Origin: Streptomyces sp. QL37
GTDB taxonomy: Bacteria; Actinomycetota; Actinomycetes; Streptomycetales; Streptomycetaceae
Assembly (NCBI RefSeq): GCF_002941025.1
Contig: NZ_PTJS01000001.1
Location: forward strand, 6,303,766 to 6,367,765
Reading direction: 5' to 3'
DNA length: 64,000 nt
The translations under genes and the position numbers were made by a program. The notes beneath the pieces were generated by a model that searched no databases, was not told the origin of the DNA, and worked only from the letters and a program-made list of their open reading frames with translations. Shown piece by piece: positions 29,101 through 38,808 of this stretch (position 1 is its first letter; every line of letters starts with the position of its first letter).

Positions 29101-32100
29101 GGCAAGCTCGACCGGCGGGCTCTGCCCGACCCGCAGTTCGCGGAACGCTCCTACCGGGAGCCGAGCACCGCACAGGAGCAGGTGCTGTGCTCGGTGTTCG
29201 GAGAGGTACTCGGGCTGGCGCGGGTCGGCGTCGACGACGACTTCTTCGCGGTGGGCGGCGACAGCATCCGCTCGATCCAGGTGGTCGCACGCGCACGGGC
29301 CCTGGGCGTCGAAGTGACGCCCCGCGAGGTCTTCGAACACCGGACGGTGGCGCGCCTCGCGGCAGCCGCGACGGCGAGCGGCCGGACCGCCGGGCCGGTC
29401 CTGGAGGAGTTGGACGGCGGGGGTGTGGGCTGGTCGCCGCTGCCGCCGGTCGGCCGGTATCTGATGGAGCTGGGCGGCGGGTTCGGCCGGTTCCAGCAGT
29501 CGATGGTCCTCGACCTCCCGGAAGGGATCGAGGCGGAGGGCCTCGCGGCGACGCTGACCGCGGTCCTCGACGCCCACGACGTGCTCAGGTCGCGGCTGGT
29601 CGCCGACGGAGACGGACTCGTGATGGACCCGCCGGGCTCGGTGGACGTCGCGGGCGTGCTGCGCAAGGTGCCCTGCGACGGGCACTGGGACGGGCAGGCG
29701 TGGTCCCGGTCGCTGACGGAGGAAGCCGACGCCGCCGCGGGTCGGCTCGACCCAGCGGCGGGCGTGATGGTTCAGTTCGTGTGGTTCGACCCGTCGGACG
29801 CGCCGGGCTCTTCGGACGCCGTGGGTGGCGGGCGTCTGCTGATCGCGCTGCACCACCTGGTGGTGGACGGTGTGTCCTGGCGGATCCTGCTTCCGGACCT
29901 CGCGACGGCCTGGGAGCAGGTGCGGGCAGGCGAGGACCCGGTGCTTCCCGAGGTGGCGACCTCGTTCCGGCGCTGGACGCACGCCCTCGTCGAGGAGGCG
30001 TGCGCATCGAGGCGGGTTGATGAACTCCCCTTGTGGGAGAAGGCGCTGGAAGGCCCCGACCCGCTTCTCGGCGCGCGCGGGCTGGACCCCGCGGTGGACG
30101 TCATGGCGACCCTGGACCAGGTGCAGGTCGTGGTCCCGGCCGAGGTGACGGAGGCCGTGCTGACGGCGGTGCCCTCGGCGTTCCACGGTGGTGTGAATGA
30201 CGGGTTGCTGGCGGCGTTGGCGCTGGCTCTGGCGAAGTGGCGTGAGGGCCGCGGTGTGTCGGAGTCTTCGGCGCTGATCCGTCTGGAGGGCCACGGTCGT
30301 GAGGAGGAGGTGGTTCCCGGGGCGGATCTGTCGCGTACGGTCGGCTGGTTCACGAGCATGTTCCCGGTGCGTCTGGATGTGGCCGGGTTCGAGGTGGACG
30401 AGGCGCTGGCCGGTGGTCCGGCTGCCGGGGGTGTGCTCAAGGCGGTCAAGGAACAGCTGCGGGCCGTTCCCGACAAGGGCGTCGGCTACGGCCTGCTGCG
30501 CCACCTCAACGCGGAGACCGCGGAGGTACTCGCGCCGTACGCCACGGGCCAGATCGGGTTCAACTATCTGGGCCGCTTCTCGGCCACCGACATGCCCAAG
30601 AACCTTCGCGGTCTCGGCTGGACCCAGGCGCCCGGCTCCGACGTGTTCGCCGCACCGGACGCGGACATGCCGGCCATGACCACGCTGGACGTGAGCGCGA
30701 TCGTGACCGACACGGCCACGGGGCCGCAGCTGGGCGCCGTGTTCCGCTTCCCGGGCGGGCTGTTGTCCCAGGAGGAGGTCGAGGAGCTGGCGGAGCTCTG
30801 GGCCACCGCGCTGGCCGGTCTGGCGGCGCACGCCGTGACGCCCGGCGCCGGCGGGCTGACCCCGTCGGATGTGCCGCTCGTATCGGTGAGTCAGCTGGAG
30901 ATCGAGGCCTGGGAGAAGCACTATCCGAAGGTCGTGGACATCTGGCCGGTCACCGCGCTGCAGTCCGGGCTGCTGTTCCACACCATGCTGGTGGGATCCA
31001 CGTTCGACGCCTACAACATGCAGCTGGCATTTCGGCTGAGCGGCCCGCTGGACCCCGCCCGGATGCGGGAGGCGGGCCAGGCGCTCCTGGACCGCCACCC
31101 CAACCTGCGCGTGGCCTTCGTCAACGACGTCGCGGGCCGGCAGGTGCAGGTCGTGACCGAGGGAGTCCCGCTGCCCTGGCAGGAGGCCGACCTCCGGGGC
31201 CACGCCGGTGAGCGTCAGCTGGAGGAGCTGGAGCAGCTCCTCCAGAAGGACCTGCACAGCAACTTCGCCCCGGTCGAGCCACCACTGCTGCGGATGACGC
31301 TCGCCAGAATGGCGGACGAGGACAACTTCCTGGTCTTCACCGCCCACCATGCGCTGTTCGACGGCTGGTCGCTGCCGGTCCTGATCCAGGACCTGCTGCG
31401 CCTCTACGCCGCGGAAGGCGACGAGACGTCGCTGCCCAGCCCGCGCAGCTACAAGGACTTCCTGACCTGGCTCGCCGGTCAGGACGAGGAGGCTTCCGCC
31501 CGACTGTGGGCGGAGGAGCTCGAAGGCATCGAGGAACCCACGCTGCTGGCTCCCGGGATGCCGGTCGGCCCCGACGAGACGGGCATCGGACAGCTCGAGG
31601 TGCCGCTGTCGGAGGCGGAGGCACAGGCCGTGGCGCGCTGTGCCGCCGGGTTCGGGGTCACCGTCAACACCCTGGTCCAGGGCAGCTGGGCACTGGTGCT
31701 CGCCGGTCTCACCGGCCGTGACGACGTAGTGTTCGGGGCCACCGTCTCCGGGCGCCCGCCCGTACTGGCCGACGTCGACTCCATGGTCGGCCTGTTCATC
31801 AACACGCTGCCGGTACGGGTGCGGTGCGATGCGGGCGAATCTCTCGCCGGGCTCTTCGGGGGGCTCCAGAACAGGCAGGCCGCGCTCCTCGACCACCACC
31901 ACCGCAGCCTGACGGAGATCCATCAGCAGACCGGACTCGACGTCCTGTTCGACACGATGATCGCGTTCGAGTCGTACCCGGTGGACCAGGCGGGCCTGAG
32001 CGAGGCCAACACCGCCACGGAGTTCTCCCTCACGGAGGTCCGTCCGTACTCGGGGACGCATTACCCGCTGACCGTGATCGCCGTGGTCGAGCCGCATCTG

Positions 32101-34779
32101 CGCCTGACTCTGCACCACCAGCGCAGCCTCTTCGACCAGGCGGCGGCGGCAGATGTCGCCGAGCGGTTCGCACGGGTCCTGCGTCAGATCGTGACCGGGT
32201 CCGGGCTGCTCGTGGGACAGGTGGACCTTCTGTCCGACGCCGAACGGAAGCAGATGCTCGGCGCATGGGCCGGCACCGGGACCGACGTCGTACCGGCGAC
32301 GATCCCGGAGGTCTTCGAACGCCAGGTGGCGGCAGGCCCGGAGGCCGTCGCCCTGGTGCACGGCGACGAGGAGCTCGATTACGGAGAGCTCGACGCGTGG
32401 GCGAACCAGGCGGCGTACGACCTGATCGACCGGGGGGTCGGGCCGGAGACCGTGGTCGCCGTGGCACTGCCCAGGACACCGCGCCTGATCGTGGCCCTTC
32501 TCGCGGTGCTCAAGGCCGGCGGCGCCTATCTGCCGATCGACCCCGCCTACCCCAGCGACCGGCTCGCGTACGTACTGAACCACGCCCGGCCCCACCTGGT
32601 CCTCACGGACGCGGCCACCGAATCAGTGCTGCCACGGAGCTCCGTGCCGCATCTGTACTTCGACGACATCGCAGGGGCGGCCGGGGCCGAAAGGCGCCGT
32701 ACGGCCCCGGCCGACGAGGACCGTGTGTCGGCCCTGCGGCCGGACAACACGGCGTACGTGATGTACACGTCGGGCTCCACGGGGACACCGAAGGGAGTCG
32801 CCATCACCCACGGCAGCGTCACCAACGGTGTGTCCCAGTTGTCGCTGTCGCTGGGTGAGCCCTCCGGCCGCCGGATGCTCGCGAGCACGTCCGTCAATTT
32901 CGACGTGTCGGTGTTCGAGATGTTCACCACGCTCTCCACCGGCGGCAGCATCACCTTGGTCCGTGACGCCCTCGCCCTGGGAGAGGGAACCGAGTGGAGC
33001 GGCGACGTCATCAGCACCGTGCCCTCCGTCTTCGCGGAACTCCTGGAGCACGCGGCCGACAGGTTCCGTGCGCGCCACCTCGTGTTCGCCGGTGAGGCGT
33101 TGCCGGTGACCTTGGTCCAGCGCATCAGGGAGGTGATGCCTCACGCCAGGATCATCAACGCCTACGGGCAGAGCGAGACCTTCTACGCGACGTCGTTCGC
33201 CGTCCCGGACGAAGGGGAGTGGACGGGGCAGGCGAGTGCGCCGATCGGGACGCCACTGGGCAACGTGCGCACATACGTACTGGGCCCCGGGCTCGTTCCC
33301 GTACCGGCCGGTGTCGTGGGAGAGCTGTATGTGGCCGGCTCCTGCGCCGGGCGCGGCTACCACCGGCAGTCCGGCCTGACCGCCGACCGGTTCGTCGCCG
33401 ACCCCTACGGTCCTTCGGGCTCGCGGATGTTCCGTACGGGCGACCTGGCCCGATGGAGCCCCGACGGGCAGCTGGAGTACGTCGGACGCGGTGACAACCA
33501 GGTGAAGGTCCGCGGCTTCCGAATCGAGCCGGGCGAGATCGAGGCCGCTCTGATGACCTGCCCCGACGTGGCTCAGGCGGTGGTCGTCCCGCGTGAGGGA
33601 CGTGGCCCGGGCAAGCAACTGGTGGCGTACGTCACCACCTCCGCGGACCGTGGGGACGCCACGACCGACGTGTTGCGTGAACATCTCACCGGCCGTCTGC
33701 CGGACTACATGGTTCCGGCCGCCTTCGTGGTGATGAGCCGGCTGCCGTTGACCCCCAACGGAAAGCTCGACCGGGCCGCACTGCCCGAGCCGGACATCAC
33801 GCGAGGGGTCGGTCGAGCGCCGCGGACCCCGCAGGAGGAAGTGCTCTGCTCCCTCTTCGCCGAGGTACTCGGCGTGGACGGGCTGGGGATCGACGATTCC
33901 TTCTTCGACCTGGGCGGACACTCGCTCCTCGTCACGAGGCTGACACGAAGGATCCTCGCGCTGCTGGGCGTGGAACTGCCCATCCGAGCCGTCTTCGAGA
34001 CCCCCACCGTCGCGGGTCTGGCACGACAACTCGCGGGAGGCACCGGTTCGGGCCACTCAGCGGACCCGTTCGCCGTCGTGCTGCCCCTCAAGGCCGGGGG
34101 CGACGAGAAGCCTCTGTGGTGGATCCACCCCGGCGGGGGCCTGTGCTGGTCCTACATGGGCTACGCGCCGCACCTCACGGGGGACCGGTCGAGCTACGGC
34201 GTACAGGCGCGTGGCCTGGACGGCACGGGAGAGCTGCCCCGGTCGATCGACGAGATGGTCTCGGACTACCTGGAGGAAATGCTCACGGTCCAGCCCGAAG
34301 GCCCTTACCACGTGATCGGCTGGTCGTTCGGCGGCACTCTGGCACACGCGGTCGCTGCGGAACTCCAGCGACGGGGCCACGAGGTGGCGTTGCTGGCGCT
34401 CCTCGACGCCGCCCCCAGCGTCTTCTTCGCGGAGTCCAAGGACGCTCCCAAGGAGGAAGTGCGGCAGATGTTCCAGGCGTACGTCGCCATGGCGGAGTAC
34501 GAATCCCTGGTGGACAGGATGACGGAGATCCAGATCGAGCACCTGGCTCTGATGAGGGAGTACACATCGCCCGTGTACGAGGGGGACGTGCTCTTCTTCA
34601 GCCCCACACTGGACTCGGTCATGCCGTTCGTGGAGACGTGGACGCCCTACGTGACGGGCCGGATCAGGGATCACGAGATTCTCTGCAACCACCACACCAT
34701 GCACCTGCCCGAGCCCGCGGCGGCGATCAGTGCCGTCATCAACGGTGAGCTCGGCGGGAGTCGGCGCTCCGGCACCTGA
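20104..34779 (+). CDS. Terminal NRPS: C-A-T-C-A-T-C-A-T-E-C-A-T-TE
   Basis: Last synthetase of the line (4891 residues), GTG start overlapping the previous stop. M6: LCL C; A with TSGSTG near 21898 and code DILQLGVIWK (Gly type, known DILQLGLIWK); T near 23039. M7: C (HHIAADGW near 23590), A with TSGSSG near 25012 and code about DAMLVGAITK (hydrophobic, unassigned), T near 26139. M8: C domain about 29 residues short at 26905; A near 28078 with code DVSQVAAYAK; GGDS-type T near 29256; E about 29410-30880. M9: DCL C (HHALFDGW near 31345), A near 32768 with code DVFSVAAYAK, almost that of M5, so M5 and M9 may load the same residue; T near 33909. The C-terminal thioesterase about 34060-34779 has the nucleophile motif GWSFGG and a late His (NHHTMH). 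It would release the peptide by hydrolysis or macrocyclization. Confidence 0.97.
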   Translation: MIPLSYAQRRLWFLDQFEGPNAKYNISLALRLTGELDPAALRAALHDVVGRHEALRTLIGVEESGAPYQRVLPADETGLDVTFSAVEREGVPDAIAGAVAHAFDLAGEIPVRARVFRCAPDEHVLVIVVHHIAADGESLAPLARDLVTAYTARRGGGAPQWEELPVQYTDYTLWQQELLGSEDDPESRVSSQFAYWQTELTGVPQPLQLPTDRPRRAVAGSPGDLVAFTVDTELAAQVERFALSRRASLSMVLQAALAVLLGRLGGGDDITIGSPIAGRTDEALADLVGCFANTWVLRADLSGDPTFEEVVDRVRDKALTAYDHQDVPFERLVELLNPERSTAYHPLFQTLFTWQNITTPEFDLPGLRVGFEPVGIESAKFDLSFTLGESVTEAGRTIEGTIDYATDLFDRGTVQAMTERLVHVLRQVAAEPGRCVADVDVLSPAERDQILVEWNDTRRAVSDLTVPELFARQAAATPDAVAVISGDTTLTYRELDARANQVAHWLIERGARAESLVAVALPRSPELIVALLAVLKTGAAYLPVDLGFPAARNESVLRDAAPAVVLDSDALARDFGAYPVDAPDVTGRSMTSAAYAIYTSGSTGVPKGVVVSHGALGNFLASMQEHIGLRPEDRLLAVTTIAFDIAGLEVFLPLLHGAGLVVVDKDVILQPSAVLDVVRRTGVSVVQATPAFWQMLAAHDPAGLTGLRVLVGGEALPTDLAALLHKHAAQVTNVYGPTETTIWSTLAPVTVTEGAPPIGRPIGNTQVYVLDATLRPVAPGVIGDLYIAGDGVARGYLNRPGLTAERFIANPFSPGHRMYRTGDLAQWSAAGCLSYAGRADNQVKVRGFRIELGEIETALTLHRGVAQAAAVAWTEESGGTRLAGYVVPAADAEPLDPAALREFVAERLPEYMVPAALVVLDALPLTANGKVNRKALPEPEFAATVSRAPRTPQEEVLCGLFAEVLGLDSVGVEDSFFDLGGHSLLATRLVSRIRAGFGVELGVRAVFEAPTVAGLASRLDGGRQSRPALVAGVRSERLPLSYAQRRLWFLDQLEGPGATYNLPFALRLTGGVDEAAVRVALTDVVGRHESLRTVFETVDGEPSQRILADVVPELHVVAVGEDELPSVIEKAAACTFDLAGEIPIRAWLFELSADEHVLMLVLHHIAADGWSMAPLLRDLSVAYGARLEGGVPEFVVLPVQYADYALWQREVLGSEEDPDSAVSEQLAYWKGVLEGSPAELALPYDRPHPAVPSHVGRTVPFEVDAEVHRGLLRLARERDVTLFMVLNAALAVVLSRMGAGEDVPVGAAMAGRGDEALDDLVGFFVNTVVLRTDLSGDPSFVELLERVREVHLGAHAHVDVPFDRLVDALGLDRSASRQALFQVMLVLQNNSHGHLAFPGVEAGAEHVELSVAKFDLTVHLAEGADAQGEPAGLRGGLEYAVDVFDHDTAEALARRLHRVLGAMVADPGAKAGRVDVLLPGEREELASWNDTATGAPVRTWPEVFAERVARTPDAPAVLSDELRLTYAELDARAERVARWLVRQGVGAEDVVALPLTRSVELVVAALAVSRVGAAWLPADPAYPAERLRFMLDDVRPRLVLDSEELARIESGPDDGDASAVRVPPAPSQLAYVIYTSGSSGVPKGVAVSHSGLMSLAASMAERSGAEAGSRVLQLTSPSFDASVMEMMLAFGVGATLVVAPEGRLAGEALGEVMVRHGVTHALIPPAVLATVPELPEGILTSPVVGGEACPAELVDLWAPGRRMINAYGPTEVTITGTMSAPLVSTGQTPSIGGPVADTRVYVLDNRLQPVPPGVVGELYVAGAGLARGYVNRAGLTSERFVASPFGTGERLYRTGDLVRWNGEDGLAYVGRADEQVKIRGFRIELGEVESALAAHPDIAQAVALVREGGGSRGRQLVAYVVPEDATAPDPMALREFTGGRLPEYMVPAAVVVLDELPLNTNGKLDRKALPEPQFTGGVYRAPRNPQEEVLCGLFAAVLGVDTVGVDDSFFDLGGHSLLATRLISRIRSALGAELGVRTVFEAPTVAELAARLQDASGARPALTRAVRPERLPLSFAQRRLWFLDQFEGPSATYNVPIALRLTGKVDVEALRAALSDVVGRHESLRTLIAVDGTGVPFQRVLPADDAVLDLTVRPVRPEGVPDTIEKAAAHVFDLATQIPLDASLHEVAPDDFVLVLVVHHIAGDGESMAPLARDLVRAYTARRDGVAPEWDELPVQYADYTLWQEELLGSDDDPDSRLAGQFGYWRGELGFDEEAHPVAPVARGRGATVPIVLQAALAVLLRQLGGGDDVTIGSPIAGRTDEALADLVGFFANTWVLRADLSGDPTFEQFVDRVRDKALTAYDHQDVPFERLVELLNPERSTAYHPLFQVMFAWQNVSTPDFDLPGLHVGFEPVAFDLAKFDLFFSMSEYTGPDGRALHGTVEYAADLFDRETAQLISERFVRILRQLITAPAVHIAGADLLSPAEREQVLGEWNDTEAHTPALTVPDMIERQAAATPDAPAVTYGEETLTYGELNARANRLARELVRLGQGPESVVGLALPRSADLVVGLLGVLKSGAGYLPIDPRYPSARLDHVLSDAAPGLLLTTAGTADVLPEHDVPCLYLDGLDLTAGEGADLAAEERRGPWGPGNLAYLMYTSGSTGRPKGVAITHAGLVNGVLRLADVLGVRAGSRMLGATSINFDVSASEVFTALSHGACVDVVRDVLELAERDSWTGGVVQAVPSVFSEILDEIAGKTRVDTVVLAGDGLPATLLERMRTAMPHTRLVQAYGQTESFYATAFVVPDDWSGQGKVPIGSPLGNMRTYVLGSGLVPVPVGVTGELYVAGAVGRGYHGRAELTAERFVADPFGRPGDRMYRTGDLARWGADGKLEFVGRADAQMKIRGLRIEPAEIEAAITAHPGVGKAVVQLRAGQSSAAERLVGYVVPADADGDAEERTGSPAGTGGLDADELLRFVSGRLPEFMVPAAFVVLDRFPLDPNGKLDRRALPDPQFAERSYREPSTAQEQVLCSVFGEVLGLARVGVDDDFFAVGGDSIRSIQVVARARALGVEVTPREVFEHRTVARLAAAATASGRTAGPVLEELDGGGVGWSPLPPVGRYLMELGGGFGRFQQSMVLDLPEGIEAEGLAATLTAVLDAHDVLRSRLVADGDGLVMDPPGSVDVAGVLRKVPCDGHWDGQAWSRSLTEEADAAAGRLDPAAGVMVQFVWFDPSDAPGSSDAVGGGRLLIALHHLVVDGVSWRILLPDLATAWEQVRAGEDPVLPEVATSFRRWTHALVEEACASRRVDELPLWEKALEGPDPLLGARGLDPAVDVMATLDQVQVVVPAEVTEAVLTAVPSAFHGGVNDGLLAALALALAKWREGRGVSESSALIRLEGHGREEEVVPGADLSRTVGWFTSMFPVRLDVAGFEVDEALAGGPAAGGVLKAVKEQLRAVPDKGVGYGLLRHLNAETAEVLAPYATGQIGFNYLGRFSATDMPKNLRGLGWTQAPGSDVFAAPDADMPAMTTLDVSAIVTDTATGPQLGAVFRFPGGLLSQEEVEELAELWATALAGLAAHAVTPGAGGLTPSDVPLVSVSQLEIEAWEKHYPKVVDIWPVTALQSGLLFHTMLVGSTFDAYNMQLAFRLSGPLDPARMREAGQALLDRHPNLRVAFVNDVAGRQVQVVTEGVPLPWQEADLRGHAGERQLEELEQLLQKDLHSNFAPVEPPLLRMTLARMADEDNFLVFTAHHALFDGWSLPVLIQDLLRLYAAEGDETSLPSPRSYKDFLTWLAGQDEEASARLWAEELEGIEEPTLLAPGMPVGPDETGIGQLEVPLSEAEAQAVARCAAGFGVTVNTLVQGSWALVLAGLTGRDDVVFGATVSGRPPVLADVDSMVGLFINTLPVRVRCDAGESLAGLFGGLQNRQAALLDHHHRSLTEIHQQTGLDVLFDTMIAFESYPVDQAGLSEANTATEFSLTEVRPYSGTHYPLTVIAVVEPHLRLTLHHQRSLFDQAAAADVAERFARVLRQIVTGSGLLVGQVDLLSDAERKQMLGAWAGTGTDVVPATIPEVFERQVAAGPEAVALVHGDEELDYGELDAWANQAAYDLIDRGVGPETVVAVALPRTPRLIVALLAVLKAGGAYLPIDPAYPSDRLAYVLNHARPHLVLTDAATESVLPRSSVPHLYFDDIAGAAGAERRRTAPADEDRVSALRPDNTAYVMYTSGSTGTPKGVAITHGSVTNGVSQLSLSLGEPSGRRMLASTSVNFDVSVFEMFTTLSTGGSITLVRDALALGEGTEWSGDVISTVPSVFAELLEHAADRFRARHLVFAGEALPVTLVQRIREVMPHARIINAYGQSETFYATSFAVPDEGEWTGQASAPIGTPLGNVRTYVLGPGLVPVPAGVVGELYVAGSCAGRGYHRQSGLTADRFVADPYGPSGSRMFRTGDLARWSPDGQLEYVGRGDNQVKVRGFRIEPGEIEAALMTCPDVAQAVVVPREGRGPGKQLVAYVTTSADRGDATTDVLREHLTGRLPDYMVPAAFVVMSRLPLTPNGKLDRAALPEPDITRGVGRAPRTPQEEVLCSLFAEVLGVDGLGIDDSFFDLGGHSLLVTRLTRRILALLGVELPIRAVFETPTVAGLARQLAGGTGSGHSADPFAVVLPLKAGGDEKPLWWIHPGGGLCWSYMGYAPHLTGDRSSYGVQARGLDGTGELPRSIDEMVSDYLEEMLTVQPEGPYHVIGWSFGGTLAHAVAAELQRRGHEVALLALLDAAPSVFFAESKDAPKEEVRQMFQAYVAMAEYESLVDRMTEIQIEHLALMREYTSPVYEGDVLFFSPTLDSVMPFVETWTPYVTGRIRDHEILCNHHTMHLPEPAAAISAVINGELGGSRRSGT
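30139..30459. repeat. 321-bp E-domain block identical to 15041-15361
   Basis: Read side by side, 30139-30459 (M8 E domain) and 15041-15361 (M4 E domain) show no difference, while the flanks diverge. The block has more T-ending codons and TTG leucines than the strongly G/C-ending sequence around it. This suggests a converted or horizontally copied segment. The triplication at 15066-16778 arose within this block and its downstream neighbour. Confidence 0.85.
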
Positions 34780-34788
34780 CCAGCCCGA

Positions 34789-34849
34789 GACGTCGTGTCC
34801 GCCCCCGGTCACCCGGCCCCTGCGCGGGTCCGGGGGCGGACACGACGTC
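34789..34849. terminator. Intrinsic-type hairpin ending the NRPS operon
   Basis: Perfect 20-bp inverted repeat: arms 34789-34808 and 34830-34849 around a 21-nt loop, starting 10 nt after the thioesterase-containing NRPS stop. There is no U-tract, as is usual for Streptomyces hairpin terminators. It is by far the strongest hairpin in this gap. Confidence 0.75.
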
Positions 34850-35105
34850 AGAGCCGCCGAACCTCCACCACCGAGCTCGCCGGCTCACACTGCCTGACGG
34901 GCAGGGCAGCAATCGACTGCCCGGCGAGCCCGGGCAATTCCGTAGAAGTTTTTCCATTCTCCGAATTCAGTCATGCGCTCATGCGGAATGTTTCCTTCCG
35001 TAGCTCCAGCAGACACTTTCTGGACTAACTGCGGGGTATGGAGCATGCTACGAATGGTTCATTTCTTCGAATCGCTGGCCGATCCCTATTTGCGGAGGAA
35101 TTTCG
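34850..35105 (+). promoter_or_regulatory. AT-richer leader and RBS deciding a TTG start
   Basis: The gap after the terminator is clearly less GC-rich than its surroundings (especially 34930-35100) and holds no convincing ORF, so it probably carries the promoter of the reductase gene. GGAGGA at 35094-35099 lies 6 nt before TTG 35106. That TTG also matches the family N-terminus, so it is the likely start. No convincing -10/-35 pair was chosen. Confidence 0.5.
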
Positions 35106-36446
35106 TTGCGGGAAATAGTCGCTGCCGCGCTGTCCAACGAGGCCGGGGAAGGAGACTTCCTGGCGCTGGAGGTGCCGGAGTCTTATCGGGGAGCCGTGGT
35201 GCTCAAGGAAGAGACATCCATGTTTGAAGGGATGGCTTCCGTCGACAAGGACCCGCGGAAGTCCATTCACATCCAGGATGTGCCAACACCCGAACCCGGC
35301 CCGGGCGAGGCGCTCATTGCCGTCATGTCCAGTGCCATCAACTACAACACCGTCTGGAGTTCCATCTTCGAGCCGCTTCCCACGTTCGCCTTCCTCGAAC
35401 GGTATGCGCGGTCCGGCCCCACCGCCGCGCACCACGACCAGCCGTTCCACGTGCTGGGTTCGGATCTGTCGGGTGTGGTTCTTCGCACGGGCCCGGGGGT
35501 CAGCCGCTGGAAGGCGGGCGACCGGGTGGTCGCCCACTGCCTGTCGGTCGAGTTGGAGTCTCCTGACGGGCATGACGACACGATGCTCGACCCCGAGCAA
35601 CGGATCTGGGGCTACGAGACCAACTACGGAGGCCTCGCGGAGCTGGCGCTGGTCAAGGCCAACCAGCTCATGCCGAAGCCCGGCCACCTCACCTGGGAGG
35701 AGGCGGCCGCCTCAGGGCTGGTCAACTCCACCGCGTACCGCCAGCTCGTCTCTCGCAACGGAGCCGGCATGAAGCAGGGGGACGTGGTCCTGATCTGGGG
35801 TGCGGGCGGCGGTGTCGGCTCCTACGCGACCCAACTCGCCCTCAACGGCGGCGCGGTGCCGGTCTGCGTGGTCTCCAACGAGCACAAGGCGGACCTGGTC
35901 AGGTCGATGGGTGCCGAGCTGATCATCGATCGCGCGGCGGCCGGATACCGGTTCTGGAAGGACGAGCGGACCCAGGACCCCTCCGAGTGGAGGCGATTCG
36001 GCGCCGACATCCGCGAGCTCACGGGCGGGGTGGACCCGGACATCGTCGTGGAGCATCCCGGCAGGGAGACCTTCGGGGCAAGCGTGTTCGTCGCCCGGCG
36101 GGGCGGCACGGTCGTGACCTGCGCCTCCACATCCGGGTTCCAGCACGAGTTCGACAACCGGTATCTGTGGATGAAGCTGAAGCGCATTGTCGGCACGCAT
36201 TTCGCCAACTATCGCGAGGCGTGGGAAGCGAACCAGCTGATTGCTCGCGGAATGATCCATCCCACCCTTTCCCGGGTTTTCCCGCTTGCTGACACCGGCG
36301 AGGCTGCGGACGCGGTGCGGCGTAATACGCACAGCGGCAAGGTCGGGGTGCTGTGCCTGGCTCCGGGTGAGGGGTACGGGGTGCAGGACGCCGCACTGCG
36401 GGAACGCCATCTCGGAGCAATCAATCGATTCCGGACCCACCAGTGA
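35106..36446 (+). CDS. ccr: Crotonyl-CoA carboxylase/reductase
   Basis: NADPH-dependent reductive carboxylase that makes ethylmalonyl-CoA, or other alkylmalonyl-CoAs, from 2-enoyl-CoAs. It is a zinc-free MDR-superfamily enzyme. The 446-residue length equals the family norm. Hallmarks: DKDPRKSIHI, SSAINYNTVW (conserved pocket Asn), VLGSDLSGVV, DPEQRIWGYETNYGG, WGAGGGVGSYATQ (nucleotide-binding loop), EHPGRETFG, GTHFANYREAW (conserved His). From memory, primary-metabolism enzymes read WGFETNFGG, where the Phe and Glu help hold CO2. Here the Phe is Tyr and the Glu is kept. TTG start with GGAGGA upstream. Just downstream of an NRPS operon, it probably feeds an unusual extender unit or acyl starter for the product, although no PKS is visible in this window. 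Confidence 0.94.
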   Translation: MREIVAAALSNEAGEGDFLALEVPESYRGAVVLKEETSMFEGMASVDKDPRKSIHIQDVPTPEPGPGEALIAVMSSAINYNTVWSSIFEPLPTFAFLERYARSGPTAAHHDQPFHVLGSDLSGVVLRTGPGVSRWKAGDRVVAHCLSVELESPDGHDDTMLDPEQRIWGYETNYGGLAELALVKANQLMPKPGHLTWEEAAASGLVNSTAYRQLVSRNGAGMKQGDVVLIWGAGGGVGSYATQLALNGGAVPVCVVSNEHKADLVRSMGAELIIDRAAAGYRFWKDERTQDPSEWRRFGADIRELTGGVDPDIVVEHPGRETFGASVFVARRGGTVVTCASTSGFQHEFDNRYLWMKLKRIVGTHFANYREAWEANQLIARGMIHPTLSRVFPLADTGEAADAVRRNTHSGKVGVLCLAPGEGYGVQDAALRERHLGAINRFRTHQ

Positions 36447-36466
36447 AACCCGCCCCTTCTCGGCCG

Positions 36467-36484
36467 TGTCCCGCTGACGGGACA
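36467..36484. other. Short inverted repeat before the PaiB-like gene
   Basis: TGTCCCG, 4-nt loop, CGGGACA: perfect 7-bp arms in the 84-bp gap between the reductase and the PaiB-like gene. It could be a weak terminator or an operator; no sequence decides between them. Confidence 0.35.
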
Positions 36485-36530
36485 ACAAGCTCGCCGGCAC
36501 GAGGCCGGTCATTGAAAGGAACGCCAAGCC

Positions 36531-37175
36531 ATGTTCGTTCCCGACGAATACCGCGAGCCCGTCAGTGGGTGGATGGTAGATCTGATACGCAAGAACCCAC
36601 TGGCGCTACTTGTCAGTAATGGTGATGCGGAGAGCGGCCCGTTTGCCACGCAGCTACCAGTGATCAAGGATCCCGAGATGGTCGAGGAATGGACTCCTGA
36701 CCTGTCAGGGGCTTCGCTTCTCGGTCACATGAACAGAAGGAACCCGCACTGGGCGGCCTTGGAGCCGGGCCAGGTCGTCCTGCTCACGTTCGCGGGGCCC
36801 CACGCCTATGTCTCGCCGACGGTCTACCAGAAGTCACCTGCGGCGCCGACATGGAACTTCACGTCGGTGCATGTGCGCGGTGTCATCGAGAAGATCGAAT
36901 CACCGGAGTCGACCCTGGAGGTGGTCAAGTCCACCGTGCGTTCGTTCGAGCGGGAAATGGGCACCGGCTGGGACATGAGCGAATCCGTCGACTACTTCCG
37001 CTCGATCGCTCCCGGTGTGGGCGCGTTCCGTATCGCGGTGACCGGGGCGGAGGGCATGTTCAAGCTCAGCCAGGAACAGGAACCCCACATCAGGGAACGG
37101 GTGCGGGACTCCTTCGCCCAGCGGCAGTGCAGTCGGCACATCGAGACGGCCAAGCTCATGAGCGACCTGCCGTAA
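36531..37175 (+). CDS. PaiB-family FMN-binding protein
   Basis: Protein of 214 residues with the PaiB-type split-barrel flavin-reductase-like fold (annotated in databases as FMN-binding negative transcriptional regulator). Visible family hallmarks are FVPDEY at the N-terminus, LLGHMNRRNPHW, HAYVSPTVY and PTWNFTSVHVRG. Bacillus PaiB was described as a repressor of sporulation and protease genes. The fold also suits FMN- or F420-type redox chemistry, so a tailoring role is possible. AAAGGA lies 10 nt before ATG 36531. It is co-directional with the reductase, 84 bp apart, probably in one transcript that ends at the hairpin at 37187-37236. Function in this cluster is inferred only. Confidence 0.85.
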   Translation: MFVPDEYREPVSGWMVDLIRKNPLALLVSNGDAESGPFATQLPVIKDPEMVEEWTPDLSGASLLGHMNRRNPHWAALEPGQVVLLTFAGPHAYVSPTVYQKSPAAPTWNFTSVHVRGVIEKIESPESTLEVVKSTVRSFEREMGTGWDMSESVDYFRSIAPGVGAFRIAVTGAEGMFKLSQEQEPHIRERVRDSFAQRQCSRHIETAKLMSDLP

Positions 37176-37186
37176 CGCGCGGCGGG

Positions 37187-37236
37187 TGGATGACGAGGCG
37201 GTCGCGGCCAGGCCGCCGGAACCGCCTCGTCATCCA
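37187..37236. terminator. Hairpin terminator after the PaiB-like gene
   Basis: Perfect 16-bp inverted repeat: arms 37187-37202 and 37221-37236 with an 18-nt loop, 12 nt after the stop of the PaiB-like gene. Confidence 0.75.
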
Positions 37237-37527
37237 TGTGGCGTTTCCCGGAAGTGCCTTCACCGGTGGGCCTCACGTGCGCACGGGGTCGTGCTTCGAC
37301 AGCCCGCTCGTACAGAGTTCCGGGGCCCTGCTCAGGGAACGGAATCGGCACCCTGCTCCAGCCTGTCCAGGCCGAGTCGGGTGCCGACGTGTTCGTTCTC
37401 AGCCTCGTCGAGGCCTTCTGCGACGACAGCTGTCCGCGCGGGCGTAAGGTCTTCGGTTACCCGGCACCCACCGAGCGCTGCCGGCGGCGGTAGCGCAGTC
37501 TCACCGGTGTCGGCCAGGTCCCCGGGA
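37237..37527. other. Non-coding gap between converging genes
   Basis: About 290 bp between the hairpin after the PaiB-like gene and the stop of the LmbU-type gene on the opposite strand. Short open frames exist but have no RBS, no family resemblance and biased composition. I see nothing further in it. Confidence 0.5.
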
Positions 37528-38238
37528 TTACGCGGGGTTCAGCGCGGGAAGGGCGCCGGAAGGCGGCGCCAGCGGTGCTTCTGGTTCATCCAGAGCGCTC
37601 CCCGCCGCAGTGTCGAGCGTGACGAGAACCCAGTTCTCGAAGTCGACGCCCAGCTGCTCCGCGGCCTTCTGCCACCACTGAACGCGACTGTCCGGCAGGG
37701 AGAGCCGGCGGGTGGCGCCGGGCGAGTTGGCCGCAGCGGGACCCTCTCGGTTCGCGTCACGCAGGGCGTTGCGGAGCAGCTTGGTCGTCCACCCTCCCTG
37801 CTCTGCGCGATCCAGCCAGATCTCCTGTTCCTTCAGCGGCAGGGAGGCGACCTCCGCGTGATGCTGGAAACTCAGTTTCGCCCTGCGGCGGCTCAGGCTG
37901 AACCTTCGTGAGACCCAGGCGTAGTTGCGCAGCGTCTGGTACTTGAGGCCGGCGGTGCGTATGCCTCGTTGATACCGATCGGCGTAGTTGTCCTTGCCGT
38001 AGACGAGCCAGTCACCGAGCCACCATGACGACGAGTCGACGACGCCGGCGAGCTGCCCGCCGGCGTCCTCCCACTCCTTGAACGAGAGCTTGCTCGGTAT
38101 CTGCAGGCCGACACGGGTCGTGAGGACCGTGTTGGGCCGCGGAGCGTCGAGCGTCGATCTTCGGCGTCCCTGCGCCGGGACGAAGGGGCGGGTGGCATGG
38201 CCGGAATTGCCGAGCTCGACACCGTTCGTCGCGTTCAT
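37528..38238 (-). CDS. LmbU-family cluster regulator
   Basis: Protein of 236 residues on the minus strand. It resembles LmbU (lincomycin), NovE and HrmB, a family of cluster-situated transcriptional regulators found mostly in actinobacterial antibiotic clusters. Family core motifs: VLTTRVGLQIP, SSSWWLGDWLVYG, YQTLRNYAWVSRRF and FQHHAEVASLP, the last regions forming the proposed helix-turn-helix. The open frame extends upstream, but ATG 38238 is preceded by AAGGGGG at about 38245-38252, and family similarity begins downstream of it. The acidic/proline-rich C-terminal tail (PEAPLAPPSG) is variable in the family. It is transcribed divergently from the transposase-derived gene. A likely activator of the peptide cluster by family precedent; no TTA codon was found in it. 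Confidence 0.9.
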   Translation of the reverse strand: MNATNGVELGNSGHATRPFVPAQGRRRSTLDAPRPNTVLTTRVGLQIPSKLSFKEWEDAGGQLAGVVDSSSWWLGDWLVYGKDNYADRYQRGIRTAGLKYQTLRNYAWVSRRFSLSRRRAKLSFQHHAEVASLPLKEQEIWLDRAEQGGWTTKLLRNALRDANREGPAAANSPGATRRLSLPDSRVQWWQKAAEQLGVDFENWVLVTLDTAAGSALDEPEAPLAPPSGALPALNPA

Positions 38239-38808
38239 CTGAAATCCCCCTTGTAAATAAGAACAAAGTGAAAGGAGCGCCGGGGCACGGGTTCTATGGC
38301 AGGTCACACCTATCTGCACTCGCTGTGCGTGGGCATGTGAAGGCGCGGCAGAGCTGCGGCTTTGAAACCCCCGTGCCGCGTCATCCCTGAATGGTCGATG
38401 GAATTCAAGCCTGCGGCGACTTCGTGGGCAAGGGGGCCCGGAGTGTGCGTCACCACTTGGCAAAGTCGGTTGCCTTCCGTGACCGAGCACTCTCTCGTGG
38501 TGATGTAATCCGGGTCACAGCGTCACCTTATGTCGGGTTTGCATCCTTTATCCTTCTTTGCTCGGCCGGTGTCCCACACGATCGATTTTGAGCCAGATAG
38601 AGAGTGCTATCGGCTAGATGAGGCGCTGAGACTTCCGTTTCGGCAGGAGAGCTGATCCCTGCGCTTTCGTGAAGCGAATTGGCTGACAGCTACCTATTGG
38701 CGTCTTGTGTCCCGGAGTGTGGCCGCTGGGAAGTCGTAAAGATTTTTTGCCGGCGCCTAGTGGCCGAAGTGGCGTGGGTATATTTCGGAGGCATACTGCT
38801 AGGGGCGC
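38239..38808. promoter_or_regulatory. Divergent intergenic region, LmbU-type / transposase-derived gene
   Basis: A 570-bp gap between two divergent genes, less GC-rich than its surroundings near 38245-38270 and 38690-38800. No credible ORF. TATATT at 38779-38784 is a possible -10 for the rightward gene, but no matching -35 was found. A small dyad GATAG-N6-CTATC lies near 38595-38615. It should hold both promoters and possibly LmbU-type binding sites. Confidence 0.45.

Noticed and set aside
23410..32595. Antisense open frame of 3061 codons opposite the terminal NRPS gene, and similar long minus-strand frames (1356-3875, 10994-15406, 16139-19930, 20116-23367)
   Set aside because: Stop-free shadows created by strong GC3 bias; no domain signatures, Arg/Gly/His-rich composition, and fully contained in clear NRPS domains.
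35025..35687. Minus-strand frame of 220 codons overlapping the reductase start
   Set aside because: Opposes a clearly conserved reductase sequence and has no family resemblance.
37186..37493. Small frames in the gap after the PaiB-like gene
   Set aside because: They begin within the terminator hairpin or lack an RBS, and look random in composition.
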